From Melioribacter sp. (lineage in GTDB: Bacteria > Bacteroidota > Ignavibacteria > Ignavibacteriales > Melioribacteraceae), in the NCBI GenBank assembly GCA_016841125.1, contig JAENZU010000073.1:1-11099 (forward strand): a stretch of DNA of 11,099 nucleotides. Reading direction: 5' to 3'. Each line of letters opens with the position of its first letter. The stretch's first letter is position 1. The position numbers and the translations under genes were made by a program. Shown in pieces: positions 7,993 through 11,099 of the stretch. The notes under the pieces were generated by a model. The model was given only the letters and a program-made list of their open reading frames with translations. It was not told where the DNA came from and ran no database searches.

Positions 7993-9327
7993 GTGAGTGA
8001 ACTTAAACCAAAACGGCAGTTAACTCTAACACAAACTTCCGCGATTATTGTCGGGCAGGTTATTGGTTCCGGAATATTTATTAATGTTCCGATAGTTGCC
8101 GGGATAATTCAAAATGTATGGGGCGCCGTGTTTGTATGGTTTTTAGGCGGACTATTGTGGATTCCGCAAATACTTATTCTTGCTGAAATGGGTACGGCAT
8201 ACCCTAATCAAGGTGGACCATATTATTTCATTCATAAAGCCGGATCTCCTTTCTTAGCTTTCCAATATACATGGACTGCCTTTTTAACCAGTGACACTCC
8301 GACACTTACAATTATCGGACTGCTGGCAGCCGACGCTCTAACATTCTTTTTCCCGATTCTCGACAACAATATTTACGCAAAAATATTTGCCGCACTTTTT
8401 ATATTAATTTTTACGGCAATCCAATACAGAAGCGTAAAAATGGGGGGGAATGTTCAAGTTGTATTGACGGTATTGAAACTGCTTCCTTTAATCGCGGTTG
8501 TTGCAATAGGGTTGTTCTACTTAGCCGAGGGTAATCTGCAGGAGTTTAGAATTTTCACATCGTTCGATAATGAACCAATAACAACAAGTATCTTATTTGC
8601 AGGAGTAGCGGCAACTGTCTGGGCATACGCCGGATTTTTAAATATACTCTATACCTCCGGCGAAGTGAAGAATCCGGAAATCAACCTACCGAAAGCGCTG
8701 ATCGGTTCAGTACTTTTTGTAATGGCAGCGTATATATTAATCAGTCTTTGCACAAGTGCAATAGTTCCTTTTGAAACACTAACTTCGGTTGAAGAGGGTA
8801 AGTTCATTAATCCTTTTGAACACTTACAATTTTTCTCTAATTATGCGGGTGCAATTTTCGCTATTGCAGTCTTTATTTCAATGCTGGGAGTTTTAAATTC
8901 TTCTATCTTAACTCAACCCAGACTTGAATGGGCAATGGCAAAGGACGGACTTTTCTTTAAATCTTTTGGTCATTTACATCCAAAATATTTAACTCCGGAT
9001 TTCTCAATTTTAGCGCAGTCTGCATTTGCAATTATCTTATTAATTTTCGGAGGATTGGGGGACCTGCTGGGATATTTTACAATATCATATCTACTTCAAA
9101 ATACATTAGTTTACGGGTCATTATTTTTCCTTAAAAATAAAGATGATTATAATCCAGTTTATAAAGCTCCTATTGCGCGGACAATGGCCGCACTATCTAT
9201 TCTTATTCAGTTTGTAATTATCGCGGGAACGTTTGCCGCATTTCCAATTGGCGGACTGATTGCATCGGTAGGTTTAATTTTATCCGGTGTTCCTGTTTAC
9301 TTTTATTTTTACATGAAAAATAAATAG
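7993..9327 (+). CDS. APC-superfamily amino acid permease
   Basis: This is a 444-residue integral inner-membrane protein with about 12 hydrophobic segments, the usual length and topology for amino acid/polyamine/organocation transporters. The TM1 unwinding motif is clear: G21-QV-I24-GSGIF (residues 21-29). The TM6 region and following loop read AYAGFLNILYTSGEVKNPEINLPKAL (211-236 in parts), with the family E-x-K-N-P signature at E224-P228. The loop before TM9 holds LEWAMAKDGLFFKSFG (311-326) followed by TP, another APC hallmark. It most resembles the LAT/amino-acid-exchanger-like branch, but the substrate cannot be told. The start is GTG at 7993; an ATG two bases earlier hits a stop at once. 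It ends the plus-strand run and meets the EamA gene tail to tail. Uptake of amino acids or peptide-derived products would fit the upstream peptidoglycan enzymes, but this is inference. Confidence 0.9.
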   Translation: MSELKPKRQLTLTQTSAIIVGQVIGSGIFINVPIVAGIIQNVWGAVFVWFLGGLLWIPQILILAEMGTAYPNQGGPYYFIHKAGSPFLAFQYTWTAFLTSDTPTLTIIGLLAADALTFFFPILDNNIYAKIFAALFILIFTAIQYRSVKMGGNVQVVLTVLKLLPLIAVVAIGLFYLAEGNLQEFRIFTSFDNEPITTSILFAGVAATVWAYAGFLNILYTSGEVKNPEINLPKALIGSVLFVMAAYILISLCTSAIVPFETLTSVEEGKFINPFEHLQFFSNYAGAIFAIAVFISMLGVLNSSILTQPRLEWAMAKDGLFFKSFGHLHPKYLTPDFSILAQSAFAIILLIFGGLGDLLGYFTISYLLQNTLVYGSLFFLKNKDDYNPVYKAPIARTMAALSILIQFVIIAGTFAAFPIGGLIASVGLILSGVPVYFYFYMKNK

Positions 9328-9331
9328 AAAT

Positions 9332-10243
9332 TTAAGTCGTTCTTGCTGCGGGGGTATTTAGTTTTGTTACCTTAAATATACTTGTTATCAATACTAAAAC
9401 TCCAACCCACTGAAGCGGACCTAAAATATTACCGCGTAGAAAATATTCCAGAATCACTGCTGTTAATGGGAAAGCCAACTCCGCAATAGTTGATACAGAC
9501 GCGGAAATGTTTTTCAACCCATAGTAGTAAAGCAGAATTGCAAGTCCCCCGGAAGTAAAAGCTATTAAAATAAAAACACCCAGTTGAGATAATGAGACCT
9601 CGGTAAATTTTGTAATATCTCCGTCAATAAGAACAATCATGAGCATTATTATTGTTGTCAACACAAAGCGCAGGTAAGTCCCGACTTCATAATTCACGTT
9701 GGTCAGTGCCTTTTTACTTAAAACTGTCGACATAGCAAAACTAACAGCCGCCAGCAAAGCGAAGAGCGCTGCAACCGCTGTTTTATCTCCTGGTTCAATA
9801 ACGGGTAAACTTGTGCCAAATGTTATTAAATAAGCACCAACAATTGCAGCCGAAGCCCAAATAAAAAACTTCTTTGACAATTGTTCTCTGAGCAGAACTG
9901 CTGCGAAAATAATTGCAAATACAGGTTGAAGTTTTTGAATAAGTATAACTATCGAAAGATTCACAAAGTTTACATAGAAGAGAGCTTTGGTAATTGACAT
10001 TGTGCCGATGGCGCCGCCGAGTAAAGCAACACCCAGGAAGGCAAGCCAGTCGGTTTTTTTAAGGTTGAAGATCGAATCTTTGAACTTGAAGAATAGCGGG
10101 GATAGCAGAATCGCAACAATTCCGCTTTCAATTAAAACAACTAAAGGCACTGGAAGACTATAGAGAAAAGGTCTTAAAACAATTCCGTCTACACCCCACA
10201 AAATAGCTGCCAATCTTACAAAATATGAAGAATATTTTTTCAA
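9332..10243 (-). CDS. EamA/DMT-family transporter
   Basis: This 303-residue inner-membrane protein has ten predicted membrane segments in two EamA repeats, residues about 7-142 and 155-291. Each repeat ends in the typical pattern. Repeat 1 has QKLQPVFAIIFAAVLLREQL, where a conserved Pro precedes the RE at the end of TM4. Repeat 2 has AELAFPLTAVILEYFLRG followed by QWVGVLVLITSI. Families of this type export amino acids, nucleotide precursors or drugs, or move unknown metabolites; the substrate is not readable here. The start is TTG at 10243 with only a weak GAG upstream. No ATG lies in the open frame upstream, so this TTG gives the full first membrane helix. The gene is convergent with the amino acid permease, with 4 bases between stops, and divergent from the rhodanese gene. 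It is not part of the plus-strand operon. Confidence 0.9.
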   Translation of the reverse strand: MKKYSSYFVRLAAILWGVDGIVLRPFLYSLPVPLVVLIESGIVAILLSPLFFKFKDSIFNLKKTDWLAFLGVALLGGAIGTMSITKALFYVNFVNLSIVILIQKLQPVFAIIFAAVLLREQLSKKFFIWASAAIVGAYLITFGTSLPVIEPGDKTAVAALFALLAAVSFAMSTVLSKKALTNVNYEVGTYLRFVLTTIIMLMIVLIDGDITKFTEVSLSQLGVFILIAFTSGGLAILLYYYGLKNISASVSTIAELAFPLTAVILEYFLRGNILGPLQWVGVLVLITSIFKVTKLNTPAARTT

Positions 10244-10282
10244 TCTGAACTCACAACAAATGTTGAGTGTTTTAAAATTTGC

Positions 10283-10328
10283 ATTTCAAAATATAATCAA
10301 ATTTATTTTGCTGTATAAATTTTGAAAT
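10283..10328. repeat. 10-base perfect inverted repeat with 26-base spacer
   Basis: ATTTCAAAAT (10283-10292) and ATTTTGAAAT (10319-10328) are exact reverse complements on either side of a 26-base AT-rich spacer, inside the divergent promoter region. They could be a pair of operator half-sites or matching promoter elements read in opposite directions. With this base composition a repeat of this size could arise by chance, so function is unproven. Confidence 0.4.
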
Positions 10329-10380
10329 AATTTAGCTTGATTATTAAATTAGTATATTATATCCTAATATAAAAAAGAAA

Positions 10381-10384
10381 AGGA
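10381..10384 (+). promoter_or_regulatory. Ribosome binding site of the sulfurtransferase gene
   Basis: AGGA within a purine-rich run (10371-10385) ends 7 bases before the ATG at 10392, a standard spacing that supports this start. Confidence 0.6.
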
Positions 10385-10391
10385 ATTAAAA

Positions 10392-11099
10392 ATGAAAATA
10401 GAACAAAGAGGATATATTCACCATGAGTATTTGGTCTCAACAGACTGGGTTGCCGACAACTTAAATAATGAAAAAGTCAGAATAGTGGAATCGAATGAGG
10501 ATCCGCTGCTTTATCCTTCAAAGCATATTCCCGGTGCGGTGCAGATAGATTGGACAACAGATCTAAATGATCAAGTAAGAAGGGATTATCTGGATGAAAA
10601 AGCTTTTGAGGAGTTGATGAACAAAAACGGAATTACGAACGATACTACAGTTGTATTTTACGGTGATAAAAATAATTGGTGGGCATGCTACGCATTTTGG
10701 GTATTCCAGTTGTTCGGTCACACTAAGGCCAAAGTGATGGACGGAGGCAGGTTAAAATGGGAAAAAGAAGGAAGGGAAATGACAAAAGAAATTCAGAAAT
10801 ACAATACTGCCGATTACAAAACGAAAAAGAGGGATGATACAACAGACAGAGCATTCCGCACCGATGTACTTGAGCATGTCAGTAAAGGTCTTCCGCTGGT
10901 TGATGTTAGAAGTCCCGAAGAATATTCCGGCGAAAGACTGCATATGCCGGATTATCCTAACGAAGGCGCTTTACGCGGAGGACACATTCCTGGTGCAGCC
11001 AGTATCCCTTGGTCAAAAGCAATCAACCCGGAAGACGGTACATTTAAGTCGGCCGGTGAATTAAAGAAAATTTATGAAGAAGAAAATCTATTGACCGAT
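10392..11099 (+). CDS. Two-domain rhodanese-type thiosulfate sulfurtransferase (3' partial)
   Basis: Reading from ATG 10392 gives 236 codons with no stop, so the gene continues past the right edge. The product resembles thiosulfate:cyanide sulfurtransferases of the CysA/SseA type, which move a sulfane sulfur from thiosulfate to an acceptor. The N-terminal rhodanese domain covers residues about 12-130: KHIPGAVQIDW (44-54), FYGDKNNWWACYAFW (89-103) and VMDGGRLKW (115-123). It has Asp where an active rhodanese has Cys, as is normal for this structural, non-catalytic half. The C-terminal catalytic domain starts near 155, with LVDVRSPEEYSGE (169-181) and GGHIPGAASIPW (196-207). Its CRxGxRS-like active-site loop would lie just beyond the window, so activity cannot be confirmed. 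The protein is probably cytoplasmic, as no signal peptide is visible. A good ribosome site precedes it. Confidence 0.9.
   Translation, partial: MKIEQRGYIHHEYLVSTDWVADNLNNEKVRIVESNEDPLLYPSKHIPGAVQIDWTTDLNDQVRRDYLDEKAFEELMNKNGITNDTTVVFYGDKNNWWACYAFWVFQLFGHTKAKVMDGGRLKWEKEGREMTKEIQKYNTADYKTKKRDDTTDRAFRTDVLEHVSKGLPLVDVRSPEEYSGERLHMPDYPNEGALRGGHIPGAASIPWSKAINPEDGTFKSAGELKKIYEEENLLTD

Larger units (their letters stand above)
2..9327 (+). other. Probable six-gene operon
   Basis: Six consecutive plus-strand genes are separated by 12, 12, 16, 2 and 11 bases, with no room for internal promoters or terminators between them. The first four encode exported envelope or cell-wall proteins, then come a cytoplasmic URO-D-like enzyme and an inner-membrane permease. 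The promoter lies left of the window. No terminator hairpin is visible after 9327, where the opposing EamA gene ends 4 bases on. Co-transcription is inferred from spacing only. Confidence 0.7.
10244..10391. promoter_or_regulatory. Divergent intergenic region, AT-rich
   Basis: This 148-base gap between the divergent EamA and rhodanese genes is the longest non-coding stretch in the window and must hold both promoters. For the rhodanese gene, TTGAAA at 10322-10327 with a 17-base spacer to TAAATT (10345-10350) is a possible sigma-70-like pair, matching 5/6 and 4/6. The region is so AT-rich that this is weak evidence. A Bacteroidota-type TAnnTTTG element is only approximately matched on either strand. 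No small ORF or RNA structure stands out. Confidence 0.4.

Noticed and set aside
10834..11064. 76-residue plus-strand reading frame in another frame near the right edge, and an overlapping minus-strand frame at 10752-10943
   Set aside because: Both are shadows of the rhodanese gene, whose frame runs unbroken from 10392 to the edge with conserved rhodanese motifs.
1..11099. CRISPR, tRNA, insertion sequence or prophage signals
   Set aside because: I found no regularly spaced repeats, cloverleaf-like segments, transposase motifs or terminal inverted repeats. The genes are tightly packed with similar base composition throughout.

Overview
The window comes from an AT-rich, Gram-negative bacterium of the Bacteroidota/Chlorobiota/Ignavibacteriota lineage, most likely the Ignavibacteria/Melioribacter side. 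The main clue is the first protein. It ends in a type IX secretion (T9SS) sorting domain of the YPNPFNPAT...I.F.IP / VYD.LG / L..G.Y...FD / ASGVYIY type, which is abundant in that group. Lipoproteins, outer-membrane barrel proteins, weak Shine-Dalgarno sequences and frequent GTG/TTG starts fit the same picture. The taxon is inferred from these protein features, not from a marker gene.

Positions 2-9327 hold six plus-strand genes with gaps of only 2 to 16 bases, which reads as one operon. In order they are: (1) the 3' part of a secreted PGRP-type N-acetylmuramoyl-L-alanine amidase with two Ig-like domains and a T9SS tail; (2) a 997-residue lipoprotein with an Amidase_3-type zinc amidase core interrupted by a golvesin-like domain, followed by fibronectin III and a GATase1-like C-terminal region; (3) a DUF481-type outer-membrane barrel protein; (4) a PBP4-family D-Ala-D-Ala carboxypeptidase/endopeptidase (dacB); (5) a uroporphyrinogen-decarboxylase-like (URO-D superfamily) protein; (6) an APC-family amino acid permease.

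The first four products are all predicted to be outside the cytoplasm, and three of them cut the stem peptides of peptidoglycan. The last gene could import amino acids. A working hypothesis is an envelope-remodelling or peptidoglycan-scavenging operon. The URO-D-like enzyme is the piece that does not fit.

Downstream, a DMT/EamA-family transporter (9332-10243, minus strand) faces the permease tail to tail, with 4 bases between stop codons. A 148-base divergent intergenic region (10244-10391), very AT-rich and carrying a 10-base perfect inverted repeat, separates it from a plus-strand two-domain rhodanese-type sulfurtransferase (from 10392). That gene runs off the right edge before its catalytic cysteine loop.

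I saw no tRNA or rRNA, CRISPR array, insertion sequence, phage gene or attachment site. No stretch longer than 300 bases lacks a gene.
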